DNA of 64,000 bases from contig KB235926.1 of NCBI GenBank assembly GCA_000332255.1, forward strand, positions 505,193-569,192. The letters are read 5' to 3'. Shown here piece after piece: positions 45,077 through 55,607 of this stretch. The notes beneath the pieces are model-generated. The model had not been told where the DNA came from and ran no database searches. It saw nothing but the letters and a program-made list of their open reading frames with translations. The first letter of the stretch is position 1; each line of letters starts with the position of its first letter. The DNA is from a cyanobacterium PCC 7702. Lineage in GTDB: Bacteria > Cyanobacteriota > Cyanobacteriia > Cyanobacteriales > Nostocaceae. A program made the position numbers and the translations under genes.

Positions 45077-48000
45077 TTAGGCATTAGTGCTAGCAGTATT
45101 AATTAGTTTTTCACCTTTGAGCATCCGCGATGCCGCCTCCAGCAAAGCTTCTTCCAAATAGGGTTTGGTAAAGTAACCGCTTGCTCCTAGAGAAATAGCC
45201 ATTTGTCGGTGTTTATCCGCACCCCGGGAGGTGAGCATGGCAATAGGCAAATAATTGAGATTGGGGTCTTTTCGAATCCGAGAAAGCAATTCTAAACCGT
45301 CGCAACGAGGCATTTCAATGTCACAAAAGACCAGATCGCAAGGTAGACCAGAGCGAAGCTTATCCCACGCTTCCTGACCGTCACGAGCTTGTTCTACCCG
45401 ATAACCCGCCTTGCTAAAGGTTAGCGACAACAGTTCTCTGACAGTAATGGAGTCATCTACAATTAACACCGTTGGGTCAATTTTTGTAGCTAGTGTTTGG
45501 ATTTGGCCAGGAATTCCTTTTTGATTCAAAATACTAACAGCGCTTTGTTTGGATGTCCGTCCTTGGAAGATGTCGATAATTTCCAGCACGTCCGCAATAG
45601 GCATGATCCGACCATCGCCCAATACGGTAGCACCAGCCACACCCACAGGTTTGGGTGCAGGTCCTTCAAATTGTTTGATGACAATTTCTTGCTCGCTGAG
45701 GACAAGATCTACCTGTAAAGCTACCATTGTGGTTGCCGATCGCACAACAATGACCGAGATCTTATCATCATCTCGATTACCACCATACACGTTGCCGCGA
45801 CTGAGTTGGCGATTGTAAGTTAAAAGCTCTTTCAAGGGCTTGAATGGTAATAAGCGATCGCGCCATAAAATAAATTTTTGACCATCAGCAGTTTGTTGGA
45901 TATTTTTTACTGGTAAGTCTGGTGCATCTTCTATACTGTCCATGGGAAACGCAATTCTCGCCCGCTCGGAAACGCAGCAGAGAGCTTTGCAAATACTCAA
46001 CGTCAGTGGTAAACGAATTGTAAAGGTAGTTCCCTTACCTAGGGTTGAATCGACTGTAATTGTTCCCCTGATTTCACTGATCTTGGTGCGAACAACATCC
46101 AAACCAACGCCCCGACCCGCTAAATCATCGGCTTGGTCTTTAGTGCTAAAACCAGGCTGAAAAAGTAGGTCGTAAACTTCTATCGGAGACATCATTTGGG
46201 CTTGGGCTGGAGTTATTAGACCTACTTTCATTGCTTTTGCTTTGACTGCTTCTATATCAATACCCGCACCATCATCGCTCACTGAAATTACTGTTTGGTT
46301 CCCTTGGTGAAAAGCATTAAGAGTTATAGTTCCTACAGGTGGCTTTCCTTTTGCTTGTCTTTCGCTAGGAGTTTCAATGCCGTGGGCAATAGCGTTATTC
46401 AGCAAATGTGTTAGCGGTGTCTTGAGATGCTGTAAAATCATCTTGTCAATCAAGGTGTCTCGACCTTGAACGACTAGTTCCACTTGCTTGCCATATTTGA
46501 GTGAATTGTCGCGCACACCCCGCGGTAGTAGGTCAGTAGCCTGAGAAAAAGGCTCCATTCGCGCTTTTGTCAGCCCATCTTGCAATTGGCTTGTTACTTG
46601 TCGAAATTGGCGCGCAACCCGTTCGGTTTCTTCGGTAATAAAATCAATGTCGCTTGCTGATTCCCGTACTCGTACAATTAATTCAATTATTTCTTGAGTG
46701 AGGATATGAAAAGGCGTAAAGCGATCCATTTCCAATTCGCTAAAGCCTCTGTCTGTGTTTGTGGAAGCAAAACCACTGTTCTTACGGCTAGCTAATAAGG
46801 AAGCTTCCAATAGCGATCGCTCATACAATTCCTGCATTTTTGCTCCCACATCTGAAAGTTGGTGCACCTGATTGAGCAGGTTATCCAATGACTGACGCAG
46901 ACGTTCTTGATCTTGCTCTAATTTATTGCGGTTAACTACCAACTCCCCTACCAAATTGCTCAGATTATCGAGGTGTTTAACTGGAACCTTCATTAATTCT
47001 TCAAATCTAGAGGTACTCCAACTAGAGTTATGTCCACCTCTAAAATTGACTGTACTAGATGTTATAGTTCCCCCTACCATCCCCTCTAAATCTCTAAATT
47101 CATTATCTATGTCTGGAGAGGTAACAGGTTTATTAGAAACTGGTGAAAAATTAGCAGCAGCAGACTGGGCGACTGATACATCTTGTTCGTTTTGATTGAC
47201 AGCAAGCATCTGTCCCAGTTGTGCAAATTCTGATTCCGAAATCTCCTGAGCTTTACTTACTTCTTCTTTTAACAGATCCTCCAGTTGTGCAAATTCTGAT
47301 TCCGAAATCTCCTGAGCTTTACTTACTTCTTCTTTTAACAGATCCTCCAGTTGTGCAAATTCTGATTCCGAAATCTCCTGAGCTTTACTTACTTCTTCTT
47401 TTAACAGATCCTCCAGTTGTGCAAATTCTGATTCCGAAATCTCCTGAGCTTTACTTACTTCTTCTTTTAACAGATCCTCCAGTTGTGCAAATTCTGATTC
47501 CGAAATCTCCTGAGCTTTACTTACTTCTTCTTTTAACAGATCCTCCAGTTGTGCAAATTCTGATTCCGAAATCTCCTGAGCTTTACTTACTTCTTCTTTT
47601 AACAGATCCTCCAGTTGTGCAAATTCTGGTTCTGCAGTTACCTCCCGATCAGTATTTTTAACAACTTCTTGTTTGACTAATTCGCCGAACTCAGTGGTGG
47701 GATTAATTTCTGCCAGAGTATCGTTTCTAAGCTCCAAAAATGCAGTATCTTCTATTTCTGTTGTTAAGGGTTCGTGTTTGTTTTGTGCTGTTTGTGCTTC
47801 AGCAATATCAACTTCTTTTAAATTTTCAAAAAGTTCTGCTTCAGTTGATTGCCATATATCAACCAAACCAATGCTAGTTTCAATATCTCCTATGGTCTCT
47901 ACACGTGTTTGTGATGTTTGAGATTCACAAGCATGAGAATTGATGTCGGATTGAATAATCGTAGAAAAGGGTTCTTGAGTTAATTGGTCTGTCGGAACAA

Positions 48001-50209
48001 CAGAAGTATTTGTGCTGTCAACTTCTACAGGCTTTAATTCAGGCGGTGGTAACTCTGTAATAATCAGATGTTCATCATTATCCTCTTTAAGGAAAGCTTG
48101 TTGTAAAGTTTCTGTAGAGGAGTTAGTAAATTCTGGAGTTAATTCAAGAGTTTCTAGTTGTTGGAAAGTTTGAATTTCTGTGGGAGATTCTGGGGTATTT
48201 GTCAAAATCACTGCATCTGCAGAGATGTTGGAGTTATCATTACTGCAGGGGCGATCGCTTATTGATATTGCCAGCGAATCATCTTTTGCAGGGGTTGACA
48301 GTAACGGTAGGAGTTCCTCCTGAGAGGGACCCTCTAGACCGTACTGCTTCATCAAATCTGACTGCTGCTGCGGAGGGGAAAAATCTACATTTAAATCTTC
48401 CAACTCTAAATCTATCGTGGGTGTGGGTAGCAACTGTTGGCGATCGCCAATAATATCATCTCCACCTACAGAAATTTCCACATCTTCTTGCGGTGTCCAC
48501 AAGCTCAAATCTTCTTGTGTAGCTTCTGTTGCTGACACCGTATCAAAAAAATCATCAACTTCAGATCCTTGATTGGTTTCGAAATTCGAATTGCTATTGG
48601 CTTCTATCTGTGCTAATAAATCATCTAAATTCCAATCTGCTTGCGCTGAAGGCAAAATTATTAGAGAATCTTGATTCTCAGTGACTGCAAATAAATCATC
48701 CAAATTGCCTTGTGGCTCGTTTGTGCAAAGATGACTAGGGGTGGGATTGTCTATAGAGTCGAACTGGTGAGCAACAGGTGGTTCTGGTAAAGCTACATCT
48801 ATGCCTGGGATAATTTGACTAGATTGTTGATGTTGCGACTCTAAATTTTCTACTTCTAAAAAATCATTCCCAAATAAATTTACAAGGGTTAAGTCTTCAT
48901 TTACAGTTGTTGCCTGAGGATTACTGATGCTTGTTTTTCCTTCCAAAGACAACAATTCTACAAAATCATCACTAATATCTTCCGTTTCGCTTTCGTTATT
49001 GTCAGTTTCCGTCTCGTTACTGCTAGGAGCAGATTCAATAACTTCCTCTTCAATATCCCAAGTTTCGTTGAACTCAGGAGTGTCGCTTTCGAATAATTGA
49101 GCAAGAGTACTCAGTTCAGCTACTCCTACCTCCGGTCCGTGAGCATTAGTATCAAAACTACCAAGTATTGGAGCTTCCTCTTCTAGCTCTTGTAATTCTG
49201 AATCTATTGGCTGCGGATCGGCAGTAAATTCAAGTAAATCCTCTGTCTCGATGCTTAATTGGTTCGCACCCAGGTTTGTTGTAATTACATTTTCTGCTTG
49301 CACATTTGCAGATGGGAGCGAGCGAGCAGTTGTGAAATCCAAATTCTCAGTATTAGTGGTCTCAACATTACTGGAAAAGACCGCTAAAGGAGCAGATTCT
49401 TTAGTTCGCTCATCAACAAAATCAAATTTTTGAGGAGGAATTAACGCTTGTAGTTGCGCGGTGATGGTAATTTCAGATTCTTTACCTGCAACAGCTAATT
49501 CGAGAGCTTTTTTGATATCTGTGATGACGATTTTTGCTAAGGTGAGGAAAGTATTTTCTTCAGCAGCGATCGCTCTAGCTGCCGATTGACATAAATTAGA
49601 CCAAGATGGACTGTTTAAGTCTATACCAATTTGGGCTAATTGCTGACAGCAGTTCTGAAGATTTTGCCGTATTTCGGGAGTTGCTGACTGCTTGAACAGG
49701 TGCAACATTTCCCGCAAGATTTGCATAACTTGATTTTGGCGCTTTTGCCAATTATCGCCACCTATGGTTTTTACTGTACTACTTTCTTGTTGAACGAGTA
49801 AGTTGAGATGTTCGTGTAAGCATTGAAAAACCGGTTCGGCTTTTGACATGATTTGATTGGCGATCTCTTCTGTTAAGCCAAACGGTCCTTGTAAATTATC
49901 CAACAGCGCTTTGAGGGTATCAGATACCTCAAGAAACAAAGACTCAAGCTTTTGATCTACCTGTACAGAATGCTCTTTCAAGACTTTGAAGCAGTCTTCC
50001 AAGCGGTGAGCAGTTAGTTGAATGCTACTAAGACCGAGCATTGCTGCTCCTCCTTTAATGGAGTGAGCTGCTCGGAAGATTTCGTTGAGCATTTCCGAGT
50101 CTTTGACGGTACTTTGAAGGTTCAGCAATCCCTGTTCGATAGTATTGAGGTGATCTTTTGCTTCCTCAATAAAGTAACCTAAAATGCGCTGTTGTTGTTC
50201 TGGCAGCAT
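45077..50209 (-). CDS. hmpE: CheA-type hybrid histidine kinase HmpE with internal 22-residue repeats
   Basis: Kinase of the Hmp chemotaxis-like system that steers type IV pilus gliding in Nostoc. 1710 residues from ATG 50209 (MLPEQQQRILGYFIEEAKDH, the usual start). Order: Hpt domain with H49 in IFRAAHSIKGGAAMLG; a very long acidic, Glu/Asp/Ser-rich low-complexity region (about 250-1040); within it, residues about 866-997 are six identical copies of a 22-residue unit; dimerisation and ATPase domains (about 1060-1400, LTHLLNNAIAHGIETPSERQ, AGRGVGLDVVRTKI); CheW-like domain (about 1410-1560); receiver domain (about 1580-1700) with Asp in LVFCDIEMPRCDG. A TTG at 50233 is a possible earlier start. 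Last gene of the hmpA-E operon. Confidence 0.93.
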   Translation of the reverse strand: MLPEQQQRILGYFIEEAKDHLNTIEQGLLNLQSTVKDSEMLNEIFRAAHSIKGGAAMLGLSSIQLTAHRLEDCFKVLKEHSVQVDQKLESLFLEVSDTLKALLDNLQGPFGLTEEIANQIMSKAEPVFQCLHEHLNLLVQQESSTVKTIGGDNWQKRQNQVMQILREMLHLFKQSATPEIRQNLQNCCQQLAQIGIDLNSPSWSNLCQSAARAIAAEENTFLTLAKIVITDIKKALELAVAGKESEITITAQLQALIPPQKFDFVDERTKESAPLAVFSSNVETTNTENLDFTTARSLPSANVQAENVITTNLGANQLSIETEDLLEFTADPQPIDSELQELEEEAPILGSFDTNAHGPEVGVAELSTLAQLFESDTPEFNETWDIEEEVIESAPSSNETETDNNESETEDISDDFVELLSLEGKTSISNPQATTVNEDLTLVNLFGNDFLEVENLESQHQQSSQIIPGIDVALPEPPVAHQFDSIDNPTPSHLCTNEPQGNLDDLFAVTENQDSLIILPSAQADWNLDDLLAQIEANSNSNFETNQGSEVDDFFDTVSATEATQEDLSLWTPQEDVEISVGGDDIIGDRQQLLPTPTIDLELEDLNVDFSPPQQQSDLMKQYGLEGPSQEELLPLLSTPAKDDSLAISISDRPCSNDNSNISADAVILTNTPESPTEIQTFQQLETLELTPEFTNSSTETLQQAFLKEDNDEHLIITELPPPELKPVEVDSTNTSVVPTDQLTQEPFSTIIQSDINSHACESQTSQTRVETIGDIETSIGLVDIWQSTEAELFENLKEVDIAEAQTAQNKHEPLTTEIEDTAFLELRNDTLAEINPTTEFGELVKQEVVKNTDREVTAEPEFAQLEDLLKEEVSKAQEISESEFAQLEDLLKEEVSKAQEISESEFAQLEDLLKEEVSKAQEISESEFAQLEDLLKEEVSKAQEISESEFAQLEDLLKEEVSKAQEISESEFAQLEDLLKEEVSKAQEISESEFAQLGQMLAVNQNEQDVSVAQSAAANFSPVSNKPVTSPDIDNEFRDLEGMVGGTITSSTVNFRGGHNSSWSTSRFEELMKVPVKHLDNLSNLVGELVVNRNKLEQDQERLRQSLDNLLNQVHQLSDVGAKMQELYERSLLEASLLASRKNSGFASTNTDRGFSELEMDRFTPFHILTQEIIELIVRVRESASDIDFITEETERVARQFRQVTSQLQDGLTKARMEPFSQATDLLPRGVRDNSLKYGKQVELVVQGRDTLIDKMILQHLKTPLTHLLNNAIAHGIETPSERQAKGKPPVGTITLNAFHQGNQTVISVSDDGAGIDIEAVKAKAMKVGLITPAQAQMMSPIEVYDLLFQPGFSTKDQADDLAGRGVGLDVVRTKISEIRGTITVDSTLGKGTTFTIRLPLTLSICKALCCVSERARIAFPMDSIEDAPDLPVKNIQQTADGQKFILWRDRLLPFKPLKELLTYNRQLSRGNVYGGNRDDDKISVIVVRSATTMVALQVDLVLSEQEIVIKQFEGPAPKPVGVAGATVLGDGRIMPIADVLEIIDIFQGRTSKQSAVSILNQKGIPGQIQTLATKIDPTVLIVDDSITVRELLSLTFSKAGYRVEQARDGQEAWDKLRSGLPCDLVFCDIEMPRCDGLELLSRIRKDPNLNYLPIAMLTSRGADKHRQMAISLGASGYFTKPYLEEALLEAASRMLKGEKLINTASTNA
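47219..47614 (-). repeat. Six identical 66-bp in-frame tandem repeats within hmpE
   Basis: A 66-bp unit occurs six times without a single mismatch that I can find (units start at 47219, 47285, 47351, 47417, 47483, 47549), with a partial seventh at 47615. Each encodes EFAQLEDLLKEEVSKAQEIS plus ES. Identity at all codon positions points to recent expansion. Because 66 is divisible by three, copy number can vary without breaking the gene. Confidence 0.95.
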
Positions 50210-50307
50210 AGAATAAGGATGAAGGATAAACAATTAACAAACAGAATCTAAGGATAAAAACAAAAAGACAAAGGCTAAAGGATGAAGGATTTATTACTTT
50301 CCATCCT

Positions 50308-52992
50308 TTACCTAGTTTCAGAAGCTTCGACTCGGAAACGTTCTACGGACGAGATTAAGTCTCGGGAAACACTTACCAGGTGTTGTAAAGCACCGGACAC
50401 TCTTTGTGCTTCTTGGGAAGTTTCTTGAGCTGTCAATTCTACTGATTGCATTACTTGAGCTACAGCACGGGAGGTTTCCGTTTGTTCTACCGTATCTGCG
50501 GTAATGGAGCGCACGAGAATATCGATGCGGTTGGCTACTTGAATGATATTTTCTAGCGATCGCTTGGCTTCTTCTGCCAGGATGGTACCTTGGATTACCT
50601 GTTGTGTTCCCTCCTCCATTGCTGTCATTACCGAGCTTGTCTCGCTCTGGATTTGGCGGACAATTTCTTCTATTTCTTTGAGTGATTTAGCCGATTTGTC
50701 TGCCAGCTGGCGCACTTCATCTGCCACAGTTGCAAACCCTCTACCGGCTTCTCCTGCTCTAGCTGCTTCTATACTGGCGTTGAGTGCTAACAAGTTGGTT
50801 CTAGAGGCGATCTGGGAAATTAAGGCTACAATTTTTGAAATTTCTTGGGAGGATTCTGCTAGGCGTTTTACTTTGCGGGTGGTTTCAGCAACAGTTTCCC
50901 TAATTTCTAAAATACCAGCCACAGTATTTTCCACAGCTTCACCACCTTTGAGGGCAATTGCACTAGCGTCCCGGGCAACGGCTTCAGCTTCTCGTGCTGC
51001 TTCTGCTACCCTTTGAATAGAATCGGTCATTACCTGTACGGAATTTAATGTTGCTGCCAACTCTTCTGCTTGCCGCAAAGCATCGCTAGATAATGCTCTG
51101 GCAAAGGTTTCGGAGTTGGTAGCTCCCTTGGTAACTTCCCGTGCTGCTACTTTGACCTGCTGTACGATATCGCGCAGGTTTTGAATTGTTAGGTTAAAAG
51201 CATCAGCAACTGCTCCTAACACGTCGGCGGTAACTTCAGCTTGTACGGTCAAATCTCCTCTAGCAGCTCCTTCTACATCATCCAACAAGCGAATCACTTG
51301 ACGTTGCAGGTTTTCTTTTGCTTCCTCTTGTTCTTGAGCTTTGCGTGTCGCTTCATTTGTGGTTGCGAGAATCACACGAGTCATTTCGTTGAAACCTGCG
51401 GCTAACTGTCCCAATTCATCTTGGGAATAAATGGTGGCTTTAACGTTGAGATTTCCTTGCCGGACGGCATCAAATTGTGTTTGCAAATCTTTGACGCTGC
51501 GGCGTAACTGCTTGATACTGAGAGTGCCCATCAAGCCCGTGGTTGTACAACTGGCAATTCCTGCGGCTAACGCCATTATCCAACCTGTATTTCGTATTGA
51601 TACCCGTTGTTGTGGTGGAGAAATTGTTGTGGCGGTGAAGGTAACAGCAGCTATAACCAAAGCCGAAACTAAACCGGCGGTTCCACCAATTATCCATTGC
51701 TTGGTTGCAAGTGGAGCATTTTCAAGGGGGGCTAACAAGCCTTGTTCAACACTGGGTTGGGGTTCAATGTTAACAACATCCTCTGGGGTAAAAATTGGTA
51801 CTGCTTCCTGGGAACCGGTGATACTAAACAGTTCATCTTCCCGCTCTTTTTCTAAAAGACCGCCTGTTTTTTCTTTTCTTTGAATGCTGTGGAGGTTTTC
51901 AATACCTTTGCTGCTGTGCTTGCTTTGTGGTGCGAGCGCTCCAGAATCCGACTGGGAGTCACTCAAATTGGAATCTGCTGCAAAGTCAAATTCTGCTTGA
52001 ATATCACCTAGATCGTCAAATTCATCAAAGTCATCTAAAAACTCTATGTTGCTTCCCCGGACTGTTTTGCCATTTGTCGTACTGTTTGTATCTTCAGCAT
52101 CGGAAAAATTTTCCGAGCCAAAAGCCGATTCAAATGCCTCTAGATCGAAACTGTCATCTTCTTCAACAAGACTACTACCTCGGTTTAAGTAAGCAGGATT
52201 TTGTGGAGATTTTTCTTCTTCTAAAGACAAGTTTTTGGGGAGAGAATTTGGCGACGAAAGCTTTTGATCGTGCTCGTTTTTACAATTATTTGTTCCTAAC
52301 AATTCCTCGTTAATTCTCGACTCTTGTACAAGCAAAGTTTCATCTTCAAAACGATTTATTGTCAATTTTTGATGGGAGTCAATTGGCTTTACCAATGTTC
52401 CAGAAGCATCTAAATTTTTGGGTTTTTCTGCTTTTGGTGGCAACGATACCTCTTCTAAAGGTGTCGATGACTCTACTGGAGTTGGCTTTTGTAAAATATT
52501 TTTTCCTTGGTAATCTTCTGTTTCTTGGGAACTTAAAATCAAAGGATTGTCGTCGTAATTTTGGGAATAATTACCTGATGCTGGCTCCCAGTCTCTAACC
52601 TCTAAAGGAATTTCAAATGGGTTGCTATCAAGGGAGTCTTCTGGCGATATTTCCGGAAATTTTTGTTCATCTTCTAAAGAAGAAAGAATTGGCTGAGAAT
52701 TATCATTTATTTGTTGTTGGTATTGATTAATATTATCCAATCCATTTTTGGCAAAACCGACTATTTCTGGATCTTTAGTTAATTCCAAGACCTTTTGATA
52801 TTCTACTTTTGCTACATCGTAGTGCTGCAAAACATAATAAATATGTCCTCTGAGCAAATGCGTGTTGGGATCGTGTGGTAAATTTTGCACTACCTCATCA
52901 ATGAGGACAGCTGCTTGTTCGTAATTTTGTTGCGCGTAGGCTGTTAGAGCCTTTTGATATGCCTGTGCGTAATCATCTACACTTGCTGCCAT
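50308..52992 (-). CDS. hmpD: Methyl-accepting chemotaxis protein HmpD with N-terminal TPR
   Basis: Receptor/transducer of the Hmp system, 894 residues. Tetratricopeptide-like helices at 1-95 ([40 protein letters not shown]) are followed by a long acidic, low-complexity region (about 100-410). Two membrane helices near 430-450 ([20 protein letters not shown]) and 464-487 lie close together, leaving almost no periplasmic domain. A HAMP domain (about 490-540, [20 protein letters not shown]) and the MCP signalling hairpin (tip near 714-757: [40 protein letters not shown]) complete it. With no outside sensor domain, the signal is probably intracellular or from the pilus machinery. 20 bases downstream of hmpC. 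Confidence 0.93.
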   Translation of the reverse strand: MAASVDDYAQAYQKALTAYAQQNYEQAAVLIDEVVQNLPHDPNTHLLRGHIYYVLQHYDVAKVEYQKVLELTKDPEIVGFAKNGLDNINQYQQQINDNSQPILSSLEDEQKFPEISPEDSLDSNPFEIPLEVRDWEPASGNYSQNYDDNPLILSSQETEDYQGKNILQKPTPVESSTPLEEVSLPPKAEKPKNLDASGTLVKPIDSHQKLTINRFEDETLLVQESRINEELLGTNNCKNEHDQKLSSPNSLPKNLSLEEEKSPQNPAYLNRGSSLVEEDDSFDLEAFESAFGSENFSDAEDTNSTTNGKTVRGSNIEFLDDFDEFDDLGDIQAEFDFAADSNLSDSQSDSGALAPQSKHSSKGIENLHSIQRKEKTGGLLEKEREDELFSITGSQEAVPIFTPEDVVNIEPQPSVEQGLLAPLENAPLATKQWIIGGTAGLVSALVIAAVTFTATTISPPQQRVSIRNTGWIMALAAGIASCTTTGLMGTLSIKQLRRSVKDLQTQFDAVRQGNLNVKATIYSQDELGQLAAGFNEMTRVILATTNEATRKAQEQEEAKENLQRQVIRLLDDVEGAARGDLTVQAEVTADVLGAVADAFNLTIQNLRDIVQQVKVAAREVTKGATNSETFARALSSDALRQAEELAATLNSVQVMTDSIQRVAEAAREAEAVARDASAIALKGGEAVENTVAGILEIRETVAETTRKVKRLAESSQEISKIVALISQIASRTNLLALNASIEAARAGEAGRGFATVADEVRQLADKSAKSLKEIEEIVRQIQSETSSVMTAMEEGTQQVIQGTILAEEAKRSLENIIQVANRIDILVRSITADTVEQTETSRAVAQVMQSVELTAQETSQEAQRVSGALQHLVSVSRDLISSVERFRVEASETR

Positions 52993-53012
52993 TTACTCTT
53001 TGCCTCCCTATT

Positions 53013-53543
53013 TCATCCCGCCCAGCGCGCACTTCGTAAAATTGCTGTTTGATCTAGAAGTCGCAAGCAATGTTTTTTTTGAGCATCTAATATCCACTCT
53101 CCTCGTAGAAAAGGAGCCATAGTATCAGGCACGTTAGTTGGTGCCATTAGATGCTGCATGTCCAGCCAGTGCATGCCGCCGATTTCTTCTACTGCTAAGC
53201 CTACAATTGTGTCTTGTTCTTCGATCGCTATCACTGGAATTTCGGCGCGATCGGTGTCTAATGCTGTTGTTTCTCCTAGAAATTGACCCAAGTCAGCTAC
53301 CCAAATGACTCGACCTCGTAAATTTAAAGTACCCAAAAGAATGGGAGAAGCATTCGGGATCGGGGTAATTTTATCAGGACTGAGTTCAATTACCTCCCGG
53401 ATGCCAGTGGCCAGTAGTGCAAACTCCTGATGCGAAGGTATGAAAAACCGCAGGTACAACTCACCTTCAGGACTTTCTACTTGTAATTCCGGACGAAAGT
53501 GGTCTTGTCCGCTGCCTCCTAAAAAGTCTGGTTTGCTCACCAT
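53013..53543 (-). CDS. hmpC: CheW-like coupling protein HmpC
   Basis: Adapter linking the receptor HmpD to the kinase HmpE. 176 residues: a polar N-terminus (about 1-30), then the CheW fold from GELYLRFFIPSHQEFALLAT, GIREVIELSPDKITPIPNAS, PILLGTLNLRGRVIWVADLG (family signature) to VGLAVEEIGGMHWLDMQHLM. The end EWILDAQKKHCLRLLDQTAI is typical. 13 bases after hmpB and 20 before hmpD, so one transcript. ATG at 53543. Confidence 0.92.
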   Translation of the reverse strand: MVSKPDFLGGSGQDHFRPELQVESPEGELYLRFFIPSHQEFALLATGIREVIELSPDKITPIPNASPILLGTLNLRGRVIWVADLGQFLGETTALDTDRAEIPVIAIEEQDTIVGLAVEEIGGMHWLDMQHLMAPTNVPDTMAPFLRGEWILDAQKKHCLRLLDQTAILRSARWAG

Positions 53544-53556
53544 TTTGTAATCATCC

Positions 53557-53922
53557 TTATCCTCGCAGCAGTTGTTTGACGGTTCCCACCAGTTCTGTTG
53601 GTTGGAATGGTTTGGCTATGTAAGCATCTGCACCTTGTTTCATTCCCCAGTAGCGATCGAATTCTTCACCCTTAGAAGAACACATGACTACAGGAACATT
53701 TTGGGTTTTCGGATCGGACTTTAATCTGCGACACACTTCGTAGCCGTTCATGCGGGGCATAACGATATCTAATACCACTAGATCGGGGGGAGCGTTTTGA
53801 ATTGCTTCCAAGGCTTCTACTCCATCGCTGGCATGGGTAACCGTTAAGCCACTTGCTTTTAGTAGGTCTGTAATCATTTCTCTTTGGGCAATACTGTCTT
53901 CCACAATTAGAACTGTACTCAT
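53557..53922 (-). CDS. hmpB: CheY-like response regulator HmpB
   Basis: Single-domain receiver of 121 residues. Acidic pair E8/D9 in VLIVEDSIAQREMITDLLKA, phospho-acceptor Asp in PDLVVLDIVMPRMNGYEVCR, Ser/Thr position in VPVVMCSSKGEEFD and Lys in AYIAKPFQPTELVGTVKQLL. The VLIVEDSIAQREM start is characteristic of the PilH/PixH-type receivers of pilus-motility systems. Second gene of the hmp operon; likely phosphorylated by HmpE. ATG at 53922. Confidence 0.93.
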   Translation of the reverse strand: MSTVLIVEDSIAQREMITDLLKASGLTVTHASDGVEALEAIQNAPPDLVVLDIVMPRMNGYEVCRRLKSDPKTQNVPVVMCSSKGEEFDRYWGMKQGADAYIAKPFQPTELVGTVKQLLRG

Positions 53923-54097
53923 ACATGCCTTATCTTTTTGATGTCAACGTTCCTGTTGGGAACATTTCCTGAATTACCGAATATATATAATTTGTAAAAT
54001 TTATACATACATCGGAAATTGTATATCCTAAATTCTGTGATAATATTTTTTACTCCATGTTTGACTGAATCCACAAGTGCTATGTCTCTTTTGTTAC

Positions 54098-55285
54098 TCA
54101 AAGTCTCGGGTAATTAAGATATTTCTCCACCAGGATCACTAATTCATTATTCCCAAATGGCTTGGTTAAGTAATCGGTCGCTCCTACTATTGTTGCCCTG
54201 ACTCGGTCTAAAAATTCTTCCTTGGCAGTCAGTATCACAATTGGTACCAGTCGAAAAGCTCTAGAATGCCGTAACATCGCACAAATTTCATAGCCATCTA
54301 ATTCTGGCATCACCAGATCGCAAAAAATCAGATCGGGTTTGAGTTGAAAAATTAAACCGAGTGCTTCTAAAGGATTGCTCAAAGCGATCGCTTCATAGCC
54401 TTGGGCTTGTAAAGTTTGTTGTACAGCACTACAGATAGCGATCGCATCATCAATACACAATACGCATTGCTTTCGACTTTGTTGTGGACTTGGCGGTTTA
54501 TCTGTCAGTAATTTAGATGCATCTACTAGCTGCACCCATCCTTGCTGAACATAGGGATGTATGGCTTTTGCTACTGTGACAATATCTCGATGGAGGTAAC
54601 GAGCCAACCGACGCAGGCTCGTTTTACCATCTGCCCAGTGTTGTAACTTATTTACAGTTACTTCCGGTAGCCAAGAGCGTAGATTCGCTATGTTAGTAAC
54701 TACGGGAATTTGCTCGGGTGACTGAATATAAGGGTATAAAAGTTTCCAATTTTTTACTTGCTTGATGGCGTGGGAAAGGGCAGGGGCAATTTCTAAGGTA
54801 GTTAGCTGGGGAACTAGTGCTGAGCCAACTTCAAAAATAAAGCTACCCTGCTGCAAGTTCAGCAGATCGAAAAGAGTCTCGTACACCAAGCTACGAATAA
54901 TACTGCGGACTTGTGTAGTATTTATTACATTTTCTTCCAGTAGTTTCCACAAGGAAGCGTATTCTAGGGTATTAAAAGTTTTTAAGCAGTCTAATTGGTG
55001 TTGCTCTAGTTGTACTTGAACTTGATATTGATGCAAATAATCGTTGAGACGCGATAAACTGTTATCACCGCTAGCTGCATAAATAATTTGACCGTTGAGA
55101 AAAAATACGTACCACGATGGGCGATCGCTGTGACTGCAAGCATAGTAGTCAACTCCATCCCAACCCGGTCTGAAATAGCTGTGGTGATTGCTGTCGGCTT
55201 CTACGAATAAAAGCCCCGTACGCTGTCCTAGCTCGATCAATTGAAAAATACTGTGAATATCAATTTCATTTAAATTTCCCTGCAT
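54098..55285 (-). CDS. hmpA: PatA-type response regulator HmpA (PATAN plus receiver)
   Basis: A 395-residue regulator. The N-terminal PATAN domain (about 1-260) begins MQGNLNEIDIHSIFQLIELG and includes RTGLLFVEADSNHHSYFRPG and YVFFLNGQIIYAASGDNSLS. The receiver domain (about 272-395) has QCVLCIDDAIAICSAVQQTL, Asp in PDLIFCDLVMPELDGYEICA, Thr in PIVILTAKEEFLD and Lys in DYLTKPFGNNEL. This architecture is shared with PatA, PixG and PilG. First gene of the operon, 175 bases before hmpB. ATG at 55285. Confidence 0.92.
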   Translation of the reverse strand: MQGNLNEIDIHSIFQLIELGQRTGLLFVEADSNHHSYFRPGWDGVDYYACSHSDRPSWYVFFLNGQIIYAASGDNSLSRLNDYLHQYQVQVQLEQHQLDCLKTFNTLEYASLWKLLEENVINTTQVRSIIRSLVYETLFDLLNLQQGSFIFEVGSALVPQLTTLEIAPALSHAIKQVKNWKLLYPYIQSPEQIPVVTNIANLRSWLPEVTVNKLQHWADGKTSLRRLARYLHRDIVTVAKAIHPYVQQGWVQLVDASKLLTDKPPSPQQSRKQCVLCIDDAIAICSAVQQTLQAQGYEAIALSNPLEALGLIFQLKPDLIFCDLVMPELDGYEICAMLRHSRAFRLVPIVILTAKEEFLDRVRATIVGATDYLTKPFGNNELVILVEKYLNYPRL

Positions 55286-55607
55286 CGATGTTTTATGCTT
55301 TTAATAAAGGGATGAAGGGTGAGAGAAAATTTTTATACTAGCTCTTCCTTACTAATTAATACAACATACTTTATACTCTTTTTACTACCGTAATATTTCG
55401 AGAACAACTGAGTGATAACACGGTAGCCAATATAACTATTAACAGGAGAAAATATTTAGGAAGCAATAAAGTGGTTTCAGGCGTAAAACTCTCGTCTGTT
55501 ATATTTTACCTGTCTTGTTTCCTTGGTAGTCTGAACAAGGCAGGCTCCCCAATTATCCACGTATAGTTAACAACACTAGTATTAAGTCCATCAAAAGGAT
55601 TAAAGGT
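55286..55607. other. Divergent control region hmpA / hmpF
   Basis: About 322 bases, no gene. Both motility transcripts start here, so shared control is likely; no site could be assigned by eye. Confidence 0.4.

Noticed and set aside
47219-47614. Regular repeat array that could be taken for a CRISPR
   Set aside because: Units are directly adjacent with no spacers, are in frame within hmpE and encode a uniform helical unit.
47221-47661. Open frame of 146 codons on the plus strand across the repeats
   Set aside because: It exists only because the repeat unit lacks stops in that frame; it is antisense to hmpE and has no ribosome binding site or family.
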